Assembly: GCF_000026045.1 (NCBI RefSeq)
Contig: NC_007426.1
Coordinates: 1,612,001 to 1,676,000, forward strand
Direction of reading: 5' to 3'
Source: Natronomonas pharaonis DSM 2160
GTDB taxonomy: Archaea > Halobacteriota > Halobacteria > Halobacteriales > Haloarculaceae
DNA length: 64,000 nt
Position numbers and translations under genes: made by a program. Position 1 is the first letter of the stretch; every line of letters begins with the position of its first letter. The notes under the pieces are model-generated. The model was not told the DNA's origin. It searched no databases and was given only the letters and a program-made list of their open reading frames with translations. This document shows positions 33,626 through 42,755 of this stretch, in pieces.

Positions 33626-35239
33626 ATGCGCCGACCACTACTAGTCACGCAGTTCCTGGAACGCGCACGCCGTAATTACGGCGACCAGGAAGCGGTAGTT
33701 GCAACGACCGGTGAACGCTTTACCTACAATGAACTCGCTGACCGGGCCGACCGCGTCTCGAAAGCGCTGCAGGAGCGAGGCATCGAGAAGGGCGACGCCG
33801 TCGCCGTCCTTGACCCGAACACCCACTATCACCTCGAAGCCGCCTATGGGTCGATGCAGCTGGGTGCGATTCACGCCCCTCTGAACTATCGGCTGCTCCC
33901 GGACGACCTTGAGTATATTCTCAACGACTGTGACGCAAAGGCTGTCATCGCGGACTACGAACTAGCCGAGAAGATTGAGGCGGTCCGTGACGACATCCCG
34001 ACCGATATATTCATCACGAACGACGCCACCGAGACGGACGGCGAGTGGGAGGACTTCGACGAGGTCATCGACGGTGTCGGCCCCGACTACGACGAGCCGG
34101 AGATGGACGAAGACGACGTCATTACCATCAACTACACCTCCGGGACGACCGGCGACCCGAAGGGTGTCATGCGGACCCACCGCAGCGAGACGCTCCACGC
34201 CTATCTAACGTCGATTCATCAAGAAATCAGCGACGATGATGTCTACCTGTGGACGCTCCCGATGTTCCACGTCAACGGCTGGGGGCACATCTACTCCATT
34301 ACCGGCATGGGTGCAAAGCACGTCTGCACGCGCGGCGTCGACGCCGAGACGATCTTTGAAGCGATTCAATCGGAAGACGTCTCGTATCTCTGTGCGGCAC
34401 CGACCGTTCTCAACATGCTGCTCGACTACTACGACAGCCACGATGTCGAGACGACGGGCGACAGCGACGTCCGCGTCGCGACGGCGGGCAGCGCCCCGCC
34501 GGAGGCGACCATCCGTACCGTCGAAGACGAGTTCGGCTGGTACCTCAAGCACGTGTACGGAGCGACCGAGACAGGGCCGCTCATCACGACCTCCGATTCG
34601 CGGCGGTTCTTCGACGACGACAGCGAGGACCGATTCGCAGTCAAGAAAACCCAGGGACTCGGCTTCCTCGGCACCGATGTCCGTGTTGTCGACGAAGATG
34701 GCAACGATGTTCCCCGCGACGGCCAGACCATTGGCGAAATCGTCGTCCGCGGCAATCAGGTGATGGACCGGTATCTCGGCAAGCCCGAGGCCACGGAAGA
34801 AGCGTTCAACGACCGTGTCGAGGGCTACTACCACATGGGAGACCTCGCAACGGTTGACGAAAACGGCATGATGCGGATTCAGGACCGCAAGAAGGATATC
34901 ATCATCTCCGGCGGAGAGAACATCTCCTCCATCGAACTGGAGGACACGCTCTTCGAACACCCCGAGGTATCCGATGTCGCCGTCATCCCGGCCCCGAGCG
35001 ACGAATGGGGCGAGACGCCGAAGGCGTTCGTCGTCCCGGAAAGTGGCGACCCCGACGACCCCGCTGTTACAGAGGACGAACTCACCGCGTTCACCCGTGA
35101 GAACCTTGCCAGCTACAAGATGGTCCGGCGCGTCGAGTTCGTCGAGGAACTGCCGACGACTGCGACCGGGAAGGTCCAAAAATACGAGCTTCGCGAGCAG
35201 GAGTGGGAAGACGAGGACGCGATGGTCGGTCAGGGATAA
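33626..35239 (+). CDS. Acyl-CoA synthetase (AMP-forming), medium/long-chain type
   Basis: This 537-aa ANL ligase has the P-loop YTSGTTGDPKGVM near residue 170, MFHVNGWGHIY near residue 215, and the adenylate motif YGATETGPL near residue 310. The hinge is DRKKDIIISGGENISSIELE, and the C-terminal TTATGKVQKYEL carries the catalytic Lys. It most resembles the group annotated as fatty-acyl or dimethylmalonyl-CoA ligases; the true substrate is unknown. It is divergent from the thiolase/DUF35 pair and upstream of the Liv-type transporter operon. The gene order suggests activation of the acid imported by that transporter. Confidence 0.85.
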   Translation: MRRPLLVTQFLERARRNYGDQEAVVATTGERFTYNELADRADRVSKALQERGIEKGDAVAVLDPNTHYHLEAAYGSMQLGAIHAPLNYRLLPDDLEYILNDCDAKAVIADYELAEKIEAVRDDIPTDIFITNDATETDGEWEDFDEVIDGVGPDYDEPEMDEDDVITINYTSGTTGDPKGVMRTHRSETLHAYLTSIHQEISDDDVYLWTLPMFHVNGWGHIYSITGMGAKHVCTRGVDAETIFEAIQSEDVSYLCAAPTVLNMLLDYYDSHDVETTGDSDVRVATAGSAPPEATIRTVEDEFGWYLKHVYGATETGPLITTSDSRRFFDDDSEDRFAVKKTQGLGFLGTDVRVVDEDGNDVPRDGQTIGEIVVRGNQVMDRYLGKPEATEEAFNDRVEGYYHMGDLATVDENGMMRIQDRKKDIIISGGENISSIELEDTLFEHPEVSDVAVIPAPSDEWGETPKAFVVPESGDPDDPAVTEDELTAFTRENLASYKMVRRVEFVEELPTTATGKVQKYELREQEWEDEDAMVGQG

Positions 35240-35286
35240 TAACACGGCAAAGATTTAATTACGGGGACGCTGTCTACGACCACTAC

Positions 35287-35324
35287 GGGACGGCACCACA
35301 TACTGCCGTGGGCCACGCCGTCCC
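35287..35324. promoter_or_regulatory. Inverted repeat in the leader of the transporter operon
   Basis: GGGACGGC (35287-35294) and GCCGTCCC (35317-35324) form a perfect 8-base inverted repeat with a 22-base loop. It lies downstream of the ligase gene and about 110 bases before the transporter start. It could be a terminator for the ligase transcript or an operator. The transporter TATA candidate is TTATTATAC at 35394-35402. Confidence 0.35.
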
Positions 35325-35432
35325 TGTTAGCCGCTCTCGATAGTCACATCTGGCCGCATGTTTTAAGTAGTCCTCCGTCTATAACCGGTATACTTATTAT
35401 ACTCTCTTACAACGTGTCGAACGGAATCTATC

Positions 35433-36776
35433 ATGACAGACAACCGCATCCGCTCGTCCCGCCGTCGCCTGCTGAAGGGCGCTGCGGCGGCAGGCGGTAT
35501 CGGAGCGTTCGCTGGCTGTGCCCTGCTCGAAGAAGCCGGCGAAGAGGAACAACTGGACGGAATTCCGGATGAGCCGTTCCGAATCGTTCACTTTACTTTC
35601 GAATCCGGCCCGCCGGCTTTCTACGGCGACGAGATGATAAACGCCGTCGACATGATGGTCGACCGGATTAACGACCGTGGCGGGCTGCTGGGCGAACGCG
35701 AAATCGAAATCGTCGACCGCATCGACGAGGACGCCGGCGTTGAGTCGATGCGCGGTAGCGTTCGCCAGATCGCCCAGAACGACGAAGCCGACATGCTCAT
35801 GGGCCTCATTTCGAGCGCCAACGCGCTTTCTGTGGTGCCGGCGGCGGAGGAAAACCAGATACCGTTCCTCGTTACTGTCCCCGGAACGTACCAGCTATTC
35901 GAGGAGAACCCTGACCTAGAGTATGCGGTCCGCACTGCCGGAACGAACGCGGCAGGTGCCATCGGTGGTGCCCGTATCGTCGAGCAGATGGACGATGTCG
36001 AGACGGTCGTCACCGTCGACCAGGACTACGCGTGGGGCCACGACCACCGCGACATGTTCGTCGAAGCGCTGGAGCGTATTCGGCCCGACATTGAGGTGCT
36101 GGAGACACGGACGCCGGAACCGTTCATCTCCGACTACAGCGCCCACATCAGCGCCGTACAGGACCTTGAGCCGGATGTCGTGTTCTCGAGCCTGTGGGGC
36201 GGCGACATCTCGACGTTTACCAGTCAGGCTGTCGACGACGGGCTCTTCGATGACATCGGAACCGGCGTCTTCGTCGGCGACACGGGCGCGCCGCTTCTCC
36301 GAGCGCTCGGTGACGACATGCCGGAAAACGTCATCATGGGCGGCCGTGGCGGCTACCAGCCCAACTACCGCTACGAGACTGCTGAAGACCATCAGGAGTT
36401 CGTCGACGACTACTTCGACCGCTACGGCGACATGCCCGGCTGGGGTGCCTACCACGACTGGGTCGCCTTCCAAGCACTGGAAGCGGGTGTCGAGCAGGCG
36501 GTTCAGCTGACCGGCAACTGGCCGACGGGCAGCCAGCTGATGTCGTCGATTCGAGGGCTGTCCTTCGAGACGACCCACGGCAGCCACGTGATGGCACAGG
36601 CCGGCGGCCGGCAGGCGTCCGCCCCCGGTGTCTTCGGTCAGCCCACGCCTGACCACGACTTCCCGGTCGACCACCACCTCCTCACCGACTACGAGTTCAT
36701 CCCCGCACACGAGTGCAACCCGCCAGAAGGGATGGACACCTTCGAGTGGGTCGAACAGATCGAACCAGTCGAATAA
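35433..36776 (+). CDS. ABC transporter substrate-binding lipoprotein, Liv family
   Basis: This is a 447-aa periplasmic-type binding protein. The N-terminus SSRRRLLKGAAAAGGIGAFAGC is a Tat signal with a lipobox. The mature part is a type I periplasmic-binding fold: FRIVHFTFESGP, NDRGGLLGEREIEI near residue 85, LISSANALSVVPAAEENQIPF and VDQDYAWGHDHRDMF near residue 195. It belongs to the branched-chain amino acid/amide/urea (HAAT) group. That group also binds aromatic and short fatty acids. The neighbouring acyl-CoA ligase and thiolase genes favour a carboxylic acid over an amino acid, which is inference. Confidence 0.85.
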   Translation: MTDNRIRSSRRRLLKGAAAAGGIGAFAGCALLEEAGEEEQLDGIPDEPFRIVHFTFESGPPAFYGDEMINAVDMMVDRINDRGGLLGEREIEIVDRIDEDAGVESMRGSVRQIAQNDEADMLMGLISSANALSVVPAAEENQIPFLVTVPGTYQLFEENPDLEYAVRTAGTNAAGAIGGARIVEQMDDVETVVTVDQDYAWGHDHRDMFVEALERIRPDIEVLETRTPEPFISDYSAHISAVQDLEPDVVFSSLWGGDISTFTSQAVDDGLFDDIGTGVFVGDTGAPLLRALGDDMPENVIMGGRGGYQPNYRYETAEDHQEFVDDYFDRYGDMPGWGAYHDWVAFQALEAGVEQAVQLTGNWPTGSQLMSSIRGLSFETTHGSHVMAQAGGRQASAPGVFGQPTPDHDFPVDHHLLTDYEFIPAHECNPPEGMDTFEWVEQIEPVE

Positions 36777-36782
36777 ACCGAG

Positions 36783-37697
36783 GTGATTACTATTCTCTCA
36801 AGTATACTTGGACCAACGTTCAACGGCCTATATTTCGCCGCGCTACTGTTCTTTGCGTCGGTCGGGCTGACGCTCGTCTTCGGCGTGTTGAACCTCCTGA
36901 ACATGGCGCATGCGGCGTTCTTCGGGCTCGGCGTCTACATCGGGGTCTGGACGCTGAACAACATGCACGATATCTCGACGTCGCTTGCGGTCTTGCTCGT
37001 GCTTATTGTCATCGCCATCCCGGTCGTCGTTTCGGTGCTGGCAGGGGCGCTAGACAAGACGCTCTTTGCACCACTGTACGACATCGAGCCCGTCTATCAG
37101 CTGCTCGCCACCTTCGGCGTGTTGCTGATGATAGAGGACCTCATCAAGTTCATCTGGGGAACGACGCCCATTGCCGTCGATTCCGCCGTCAATCCGAGTA
37201 GACAGCTCGGTTCATTCGAGGTCCTCGGCTCGTCGCTGTCGATGTACCGCACGTTCATTGTCCTGATGTTCATCGTGACCGCTGTCGGGCTGTTTCTGAT
37301 GTTCGAGCGGACGAAGCTCGGAAAGATTTCGCTGGCGATGGCTGAAGACTACGAGATGGTTCAGATGCTCGGCATCAACGTCAACCGCGTCCGAGTGCTC
37401 ATCTTCTCCATCTCGGTCGGTCTGGCCGCACTCGGCGGCGCACTCTTCGTGCCGCTTGCGCCGGCGACGCCCGCGATTACCCTTGAGTACGTGCTGCTCT
37501 CGTTCGCTGTCATCGTCATCGGCGGCCTCGGCAGCCTCAAAGGGGCAATCGTGGCATCGCTGATTATCGGGCTGGTTCGCAGCTTCGGTATCACGTACGT
37601 CCCGCAGATAGAGCTGGCTATCGTCTTCCTGCTGATGGCCGCGGTCATCATCGTGAAGCCCGAAGGTCTCTTCGGCCACGAGGAGGTGGGTGAATGA
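36783..37697 (+). CDS. livH: Branched-chain-type ABC transporter permease (LivH-like)
   Basis: This 304-aa permease has about eight membrane helices and the LivH signatures LTLVFGVLNLLNMAHAAFFGLGVY near residue 35, DYEMVQMLGINVNRVR (EAA-type coupling loop) near residue 190, and VIVIGGLGSLKGAI near residue 240. The start is GTG at 36783, six bases after the stop of the binding-protein gene. It overlaps the livM gene by 4 bases. Confidence 0.85.
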   Translation: MITILSSILGPTFNGLYFAALLFFASVGLTLVFGVLNLLNMAHAAFFGLGVYIGVWTLNNMHDISTSLAVLLVLIVIAIPVVVSVLAGALDKTLFAPLYDIEPVYQLLATFGVLLMIEDLIKFIWGTTPIAVDSAVNPSRQLGSFEVLGSSLSMYRTFIVLMFIVTAVGLFLMFERTKLGKISLAMAEDYEMVQMLGINVNRVRVLIFSISVGLAALGGALFVPLAPATPAITLEYVLLSFAVIVIGGLGSLKGAIVASLIIGLVRSFGITYVPQIELAIVFLLMAAVIIVKPEGLFGHEEVGE

Positions 37698-38698
37698 GCC
37701 GCCTCGGTCGTATCCGCAATGCGCTCGGCGACAAGCGAGTGCTCGGCGGCATCGGCCTGTTCGTCCTGCTTGCGCTCATTCCAGCCACTGGGCGGGGCTT
37801 CGAATCGTTCCTCGTCATCTGGATGATGTGCTTTGCCATCGCCGCGCTCGGCTTCAACGTCCTGTTGGGCTATACGGGGCTGCTCTCGTTCGGACACGCG
37901 GCCTTCTTCGGCAGCGCAGCCTACGCGATGGCCATCGGCATGGACCGACTGGGGATTGAGTCGCTCATCGTGTTGCTGGTGTTTGCCGTCGCTGTTGCCG
38001 GACTACTCGGTCTCGCGATGGCCCTTCTTACACTTCGGAGCAACGAGATTTACTTCGCGCTGTTGACCCTGGCGCTTGCCCAGCTCGTCTACGTCGTCGG
38101 GGTCCGAGATATCTACGGCCTCTCGGGCGGAACCGACGGCATGTCCGTCGGAACCCCCGACTTCCTCGGACTCGGGCTGAACGAGCTCGCGTTCAACACC
38201 TACATGCTCGGCTTCTACTACTACATCGTCCTGCTGTTCCTGGCCGGGACGATTCTGCTCATGTGGGCGATGCTCCGCTCGCCGTTCGGGCTGACGCTGA
38301 AGATGATTCGAGAAAACCCCGAGCGGGCGATGATGAGCGGCGTTCCGGTCGAGCGATACCGGACGTATTCGATGACGCTCTCGGCGATGATAACCGGCCT
38401 CGGCGGCGCGCTGTACGCCGTCCAGCTCGGACGCATCACGCCCGACCAGCTCTACTGGGTCCAGTCCGGTGAAATCGTCTTCATGGCCCTGCTCGGCGGC
38501 ATGGGGACGTTCTTCGGCCCCATCGTCGGCGCGGCCGCCTTCATCGGGCTACAGGAGCTGACGCTCCGGTTCACCGAGTACTGGCACTTCGTGATGGGTC
38601 TCATCCTGCTCATCGTTGTGGTGACACTCCGCGAGGACGGTATCTGGGGCGGTATCAAGCAAGCCAGCGAGCGGTTCCGCGGAGGTGACGACTCATGA
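37694..38698 (+). CDS. livM: Branched-chain-type ABC transporter permease (LivM-like)
   Basis: This 334-aa second permease subunit has LGFNVLLGYTGLLSFGHAAFFG near residue 55, the LTLKMIRENPERAMMSGV coupling loop near residue 205, and VFMALLGGMGTFFGPIVGAAAF near residue 260. About nine membrane helices are visible. A strong ribosome-binding site (GAGGAGGTG, 37679-37687) lies inside the end of livH. The stop overlaps the livG start by 4 bases. Confidence 0.85.
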   Translation: MSRLGRIRNALGDKRVLGGIGLFVLLALIPATGRGFESFLVIWMMCFAIAALGFNVLLGYTGLLSFGHAAFFGSAAYAMAIGMDRLGIESLIVLLVFAVAVAGLLGLAMALLTLRSNEIYFALLTLALAQLVYVVGVRDIYGLSGGTDGMSVGTPDFLGLGLNELAFNTYMLGFYYYIVLLFLAGTILLMWAMLRSPFGLTLKMIRENPERAMMSGVPVERYRTYSMTLSAMITGLGGALYAVQLGRITPDQLYWVQSGEIVFMALLGGMGTFFGPIVGAAAFIGLQELTLRFTEYWHFVMGLILLIVVVTLREDGIWGGIKQASERFRGGDDS

Positions 38699-39453
38699 GT
38701 TCGACACCAATACTCGAGACGGTCGATGTCCGCAAGGAGTTCGGCAATCTGGTCGCAGTCGACGGTATCAGTTTGGAGTTCTACACCGACGAGACGGTCG
38801 GCATTATCGGCCCGAACGGGGCCGGCAAGACGACCTTTATCAATCTGATATCCGGCGTTTTGCCGCTGACGGACGGCCAGATACTCTTCGCCGGCGACGA
38901 TATCAGCGACCTAAAGCGCTACAAGCGCGTCCGTCGTGGGCTGGTTCGGTCGTTCCAGATCCCGCAGATTTACGACGAGTTGACGCTCCGTGAGAACATC
39001 CAATCGAGCATTCTCTCACGGAAGCAGGAGAACAACCGTCTGTTCACGCCGACCGACCGCGAGGAGGAGTCGCTGCAAGAGGCAAACGAGCTCATCGAGA
39101 CGTTCAACCTCGAAGCCCACGCCGACGAGCACACGGAGCACCTCCCACACGGTGTCCGGAAAGTCCTCGACGTGGCGATGTCGTTTGCGCTTGAGCCACA
39201 GATTATGTTCCTCGATGAGCCGACAAGCGGTGTCGGGTCAAAGGAGAAAAACGACGTGATGGAGACCATAACACAGGCAGCCGACGAACAGAACATCGGA
39301 CTGGTGTTCATCGAACACGACATGGAACTCATCCGCGAGTACTCCAGCCGGACCGTTGCGCTCCATGAGGGACGCGTGCTGCTTGACGACGAGCCTGACG
39401 CGGTGTTCAACTCCGAGGAAGTAAACGAATTCATCCTGGAGGGAGGTGTCTGA
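38695..39453 (+). CDS. livG: ABC transporter ATP-binding protein (LivG-like)
   Basis: This is a 252-aa ATPase subunit. Walker A is GPNGAGKTTF near residue 40 and Walker B is IMFLDEPTSGV near residue 170, followed by the switch His in IEHDMELI. The signature motif is unusual, LPHGVRKVLD in place of LSxGQ-type; LivG proteins often differ here. A GGAGGTGA ribosome-binding sequence precedes the ATG. The C-terminus ends normally 2 bases before the livF ATG. Confidence 0.85.
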   Translation: MSSTPILETVDVRKEFGNLVAVDGISLEFYTDETVGIIGPNGAGKTTFINLISGVLPLTDGQILFAGDDISDLKRYKRVRRGLVRSFQIPQIYDELTLRENIQSSILSRKQENNRLFTPTDREEESLQEANELIETFNLEAHADEHTEHLPHGVRKVLDVAMSFALEPQIMFLDEPTSGVGSKEKNDVMETITQAADEQNIGLVFIEHDMELIREYSSRTVALHEGRVLLDDEPDAVFNSEEVNEFILEGGV

Positions 39454-39454
39454 G

Positions 39455-40186
39455 ATGAGCGACGCACTGCTTGAGCTGTCCGATGTCAGTGTGACTATCG
39501 ACAGTGCGCCGGTGCTTTCGGGCGTCTCGCTCCGTGTCGACCCCGGCGAAACCGTCGCGCTCGTCGGTCGTAACGGAGCCGGCAAGACGACGACCTTCCG
39601 AACTGTGATGGGCCAGACGGACATGACAGACGGCAGCATCCGCATGTCAGGAACGGAAATCGCCGACATGAAATCCCGCGAGCGGTCCCGGATGGGTATC
39701 GGATTCGCGCCGGAGGACCGCCGGCTCTTTACGTCGCTAACCGTCGAGGATAACCTCCGGATGGCGACGTGGGGCGGCGACAGCATCCCGGAATCGGAGT
39801 TCGAAGAGCGGCTCGACCGAATCCTCGATATCTTCCCGGAGATGGAGGAGTTCCTCGACCGGCCGGCCGGCCAACTCAGCGGCGGCCAACAGAAGATGGT
39901 AACCGTCGGCCGCGCACTCTCGTCTGACCCCGAGTTGGTGCTTGTCGACGAGCCTTTCGAGGGGCTTGCCCCGTCGGTCCGCGAGCAGTTCCGCAACGGC
40001 CTCGAACGAATCAAGGACCTCGATGTCTCCATTGTCGTCGCAGAGTCGAACGTCAGACACGCCGGCGAAGTCGCCGACCGTGCCTACGTCATCGAACGTG
40101 GTGAGATAATCACCGACACCGACATCACCGAAGAAGACCCGCTCGAAGAAAACGAAGAGGTCCGCCGTATCTTCGAAGGCGGCTGA
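39455..40186 (+). CDS. livF: ABC transporter ATP-binding protein (LivF-like)
   Basis: This is a 243-aa ATPase subunit with Walker A GRNGAGKTTTF near residue 35, the signature LSGGQQKMVTVGRALSS near residue 135 and Walker B LVLVDEPFEGLAP near residue 158. The ATG at 39455 is chosen because GGAGGTG (39442-39448) is at ribosome-binding distance; a GTG within that element (39446) is in frame but unlikely. It is the last gene of the five-gene transporter operon, followed by a palindrome and a T run. Confidence 0.85.
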   Translation: MSDALLELSDVSVTIDSAPVLSGVSLRVDPGETVALVGRNGAGKTTTFRTVMGQTDMTDGSIRMSGTEIADMKSRERSRMGIGFAPEDRRLFTSLTVEDNLRMATWGGDSIPESEFEERLDRILDIFPEMEEFLDRPAGQLSGGQQKMVTVGRALSSDPELVLVDEPFEGLAPSVREQFRNGLERIKDLDVSIVVAESNVRHAGEVADRAYVIERGEIITDTDITEEDPLEENEEVRRIFEGG

Positions 40187-40194
40187 CCGAACAC

Positions 40195-40211
40195 CGACGC
40201 GTCGTTTTTTG
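40195..40211 (+). terminator. Probable terminator of the transporter operon
   Basis: The palindrome CGACGCGTCG (40195-40204) is directly followed by six T (40205-40210). Archaeal termination is mainly driven by the T run. The convergent crotonase gene ends here as well. Confidence 0.5.
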
Positions 40212-40976
40212 TTACTCGAACTCCGGCGTGCGGTCCTCGACAAACGCTTTCATGCCTTCTCGCTGGTCGTGGGTGCCGAACAGCCCAGCGAAGGCTCGCT
40301 TCTCGTAGTCGAGGCCGCCGGTACCGTGGCGCTGTTCGATGGCCTGCTTTGCCGCTTTGAGCGCAACGGCGGGTTTGGAGGCCAACTCCGCGGCGAACTC
40401 CTCGATGCGGTTGTCGACCTCATCGTCAGAAACGACCTCGCCGAAGAGTCCCTCCGCGGCGGCCGTCTCCGCGTCGAGCCGCTCACCGAGGAATATCATC
40501 CGCTTTGCGGTCTCTTCGCCGACGAGCCGGGGGAGCCGTTGTGTGCCACCCCAGCCCGGAATGATACCGAGGTCGATTTCGGTGTTACCGATGAGCGCCG
40601 ACTCGCTGGCGATGCGGAAGTCACAGGCCATCGCCATCTCGCAGCCGCCGCCGAACGCGTAGCCGTCGACAGCGGCGACAGTCGCGCCGGGGAACTGTTC
40701 GAGTGCGTCGGCCACGTCGTGGCCGAGTTCACCCCACGCCTGTGCCTCCGGCGTCGAGAGGTCCTTCATGTATTTGATGTCCGCGCCGGCGATGAAGGCA
40801 TCGTCGCCAGCACCTGCAAGCACTAACACGCGTGCGTCGCCGGCCTCCGCTGCAGCTATTGCCTCTGCGAGTGCTTCCAACGTTTCAACATTGAGCGCGT
40901 TGAGCGCCTCCGGGCGGTCGACGGTGACGGTCGCGATGCTGTCGTTCCACTCCAGAGAAACGGTTTCCCATTCCAT
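40212..40976 (-). CDS. Enoyl-CoA hydratase/isomerase (crotonase family)
   Basis: This 254-aa crotonase would hydrate trans-2-enoyl-CoA in beta-oxidation. The acyl-CoA oxyanion hole is formed by AGADIKYM near residue 65 and GYAFGGGCEMAMACD near residue 105. The two acid/base glutamates of hydratases are present in GGGCE and in NTEIDLGIIPGWGGTQRL near residue 135. The C-terminal helices are complete. It is next to, and co-directional with, the universal stress protein gene, within a block of acyl-CoA genes. Confidence 0.9.
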   Translation of the reverse strand: MEWETVSLEWNDSIATVTVDRPEALNALNVETLEALAEAIAAAEAGDARVLVLAGAGDDAFIAGADIKYMKDLSTPEAQAWGELGHDVADALEQFPGATVAAVDGYAFGGGCEMAMACDFRIASESALIGNTEIDLGIIPGWGGTQRLPRLVGEETAKRMIFLGERLDAETAAAEGLFGEVVSDDEVDNRIEEFAAELASKPAVALKAAKQAIEQRHGTGGLDYEKRAFAGLFGTHDQREGMKAFVEDRTPEFE

Positions 40977-41027
40977 AGCAGTTGTTCGCCGGAACGGAGA
41001 ATAAAACTATGGACGCGGGCAGTTCAG

Positions 41028-41447
41028 CTACTTGTCCGCGCCGGTGACGACGACCGGACGGTCCGAGTCGAGGATGACAGACTGGGTGACACTGCCGAAA
41101 AGCGCCTTGCCGACTGGCGACTGCTTGCGCCCGCCGAGGACGATGCTGTCGACGTCGTGTTCGTTTGCTTCTTCGATTATCCGGTCGGCCGTCTCGCCGG
41201 CATCGTCGAGCACGGTGTACGCTACGTCGTGTTCGTCGAAATGCTCCGAGACGCGCCGGACGGAGCCGACACGAGTGGCAGATTTGAACGAGCCGAATCC
41301 CTCCGGGAGTTCTTCATCGTCGTCCTGAAAAATGAACAGGATGATAGCCTCGACATCGGTGTCGCTTCCCGGCAGCGAAGAGACGTACTCCGCTTGCTTC
41401 AACGAGCGCTCTTCGTCCGTATCGACCGGCATCAGTACGCGGTACAT
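41028..41447 (-). CDS. Universal stress protein (UspA family)
   Basis: This is a 139-aa single-domain Usp. The N-terminal VLMPVDTDEERS strand and loop and the C-terminal ATP-binding pattern G-x2-x-G-x9-G-S (GGRKQSPVGKALFGSVTQSV, near residue 105) indicate an ATP-binding type. A partner function is not readable. It is divergent from the second thiolase gene, with a 153-base promoter region between. Confidence 0.9.
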   Translation of the reverse strand: MYRVLMPVDTDEERSLKQAEYVSSLPGSDTDVEAIILFIFQDDDEELPEGFGSFKSATRVGSVRRVSEHFDEHDVAYTVLDDAGETADRIIEEANEHDVDSIVLGGRKQSPVGKALFGSVTQSVILDSDRPVVVTGADK

Positions 41448-41600
41448 ATCTAATGGCTCGCGCGCGGGGGAGGTAAAACCACAGGCTCACATACGAAGGT
41501 CGAACGAGGCCGCAGCCATTGAGGCCGGGTCGGCTCCGGTCGTGAGTCGATTGCACGCAACACCGAAAGGTCGTTATGCGTCCCCAGTAGACGTTCAGTT

Positions 41601-42755
41601 ATGGCTGAGATACGGGTAGCCGGAACCGGAATCACTGATTTCGGTGAACACGACCGAACCACACGCGACCTGTTCGCGGAGGCTGGACTCGCGGCGCTGG
41701 ACGACGCCAGCGTCCCGGCCGAAGACGTTGAAGCGCTCTACTACGGGAATTTCATCGGCGAACTCGCCGAGCGACAGGGCCATCAGGGACCGCTCGTCGC
41801 GGAGGCCGCCGGGCTGGATTGCCCGTCGACCCGCGTCGAAAGCGCCTGTGCCTCTTCGGGGGCCGCTGTTCGTGAAGGTGTACAGGCGATTCACGCCGGT
41901 GCAGACGTGGTCGTCGTCGGCGGCGCAGAGCGGATGTCCAACATGGGAACGGAGGGTGCGACCGAGGGGCTCGCAACGGCTGCCGACGACCTCCACGAGG
42001 TCCGGGCAGGCGTTACGTTCCCCGGCGCGTACGCGCTGATGGCCTCAGCGTACTTCCACCAGCACGGCGGCGGTCCGGAGGATTTGGCCCACATCGCCGT
42101 CAAGAACCACGACAACGCTCTCGTCAACGACCACGCACACCTCCAGCAGGAGATAACGGTTGCGGACGCTCTCGATGCGCCACAGGTGGCCTCGCCGCTC
42201 GGCCTCTACGATGCCTGTCCCATTTCGGACGGCGCGTCGGCCGTGGTGCTGGTTTCAGACGATTACGCGGAGGAAAACGACCTCAGCGCGCCAGTCGCTA
42301 TCACCGCAAGCAGTCAGGCGAGCGACCACCTCGCTCTTCATGACCGGGAGTCGCTGACCGAAACGCCGGCAACGGAAGTTGCGGCCGAGGCAGCATATCA
42401 AGAGGCCGGGATTGGCCCCAACGACCTCGATTGCATCGAGGTCCACGACTGTTTCACCATCGCCGAGGTGTTGGCGCTCGAAGGGCTCGGCGTCTACGAG
42501 ACCGGCGAAGCCATCGGCGCGGCCCGCCGCGGCGAGACAACACGGGACGGCGAGTTGCCGGTGAACCTCTCCGGTGGGCTGAAGGCGAAGGGCCACCCGG
42601 TCGGTGCGACCGGCGCGGCACAGATAGTTGAGCTGACGCGACAGCTCGACGGCACGCATCCGCGTGCCCCGGACGACGCGAGCGTTGGACTCGCGCACAA
42701 CGCTGGCGGCACCGTCGCGAGTGTCACGGTTCACGTCCTGGAGGTGGCAGAATGA
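41601..42755 (+). CDS. Thiolase family protein, second copy (SCP2 type)
   Basis: This 384-aa thiolase-fold protein has its nucleophilic Cys in VESACASSGAAVREG near residue 82 and the His in GGLKAKGHPVGATG near residue 330. The C-terminal HNAGGTVASVTV is typical of SCP2-type archaeal thiolases. It overlaps the OB-fold partner gene by 4 bases, repeating the arrangement at 31.9-33.5 kb on the opposite strand. The two thiolases are clearly paralogous but well diverged. The reaction (thiolysis, condensation or retro-aldol cleavage) cannot be told from sequence. Confidence 0.8.
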   Translation: MAEIRVAGTGITDFGEHDRTTRDLFAEAGLAALDDASVPAEDVEALYYGNFIGELAERQGHQGPLVAEAAGLDCPSTRVESACASSGAAVREGVQAIHAGADVVVVGGAERMSNMGTEGATEGLATAADDLHEVRAGVTFPGAYALMASAYFHQHGGGPEDLAHIAVKNHDNALVNDHAHLQQEITVADALDAPQVASPLGLYDACPISDGASAVVLVSDDYAEENDLSAPVAITASSQASDHLALHDRESLTETPATEVAAEAAYQEAGIGPNDLDCIEVHDCFTIAEVLALEGLGVYETGEAIGAARRGETTRDGELPVNLSGGLKAKGHPVGATGAAQIVELTRQLDGTHPRAPDDASVGLAHNAGGTVASVTVHVLEVAE

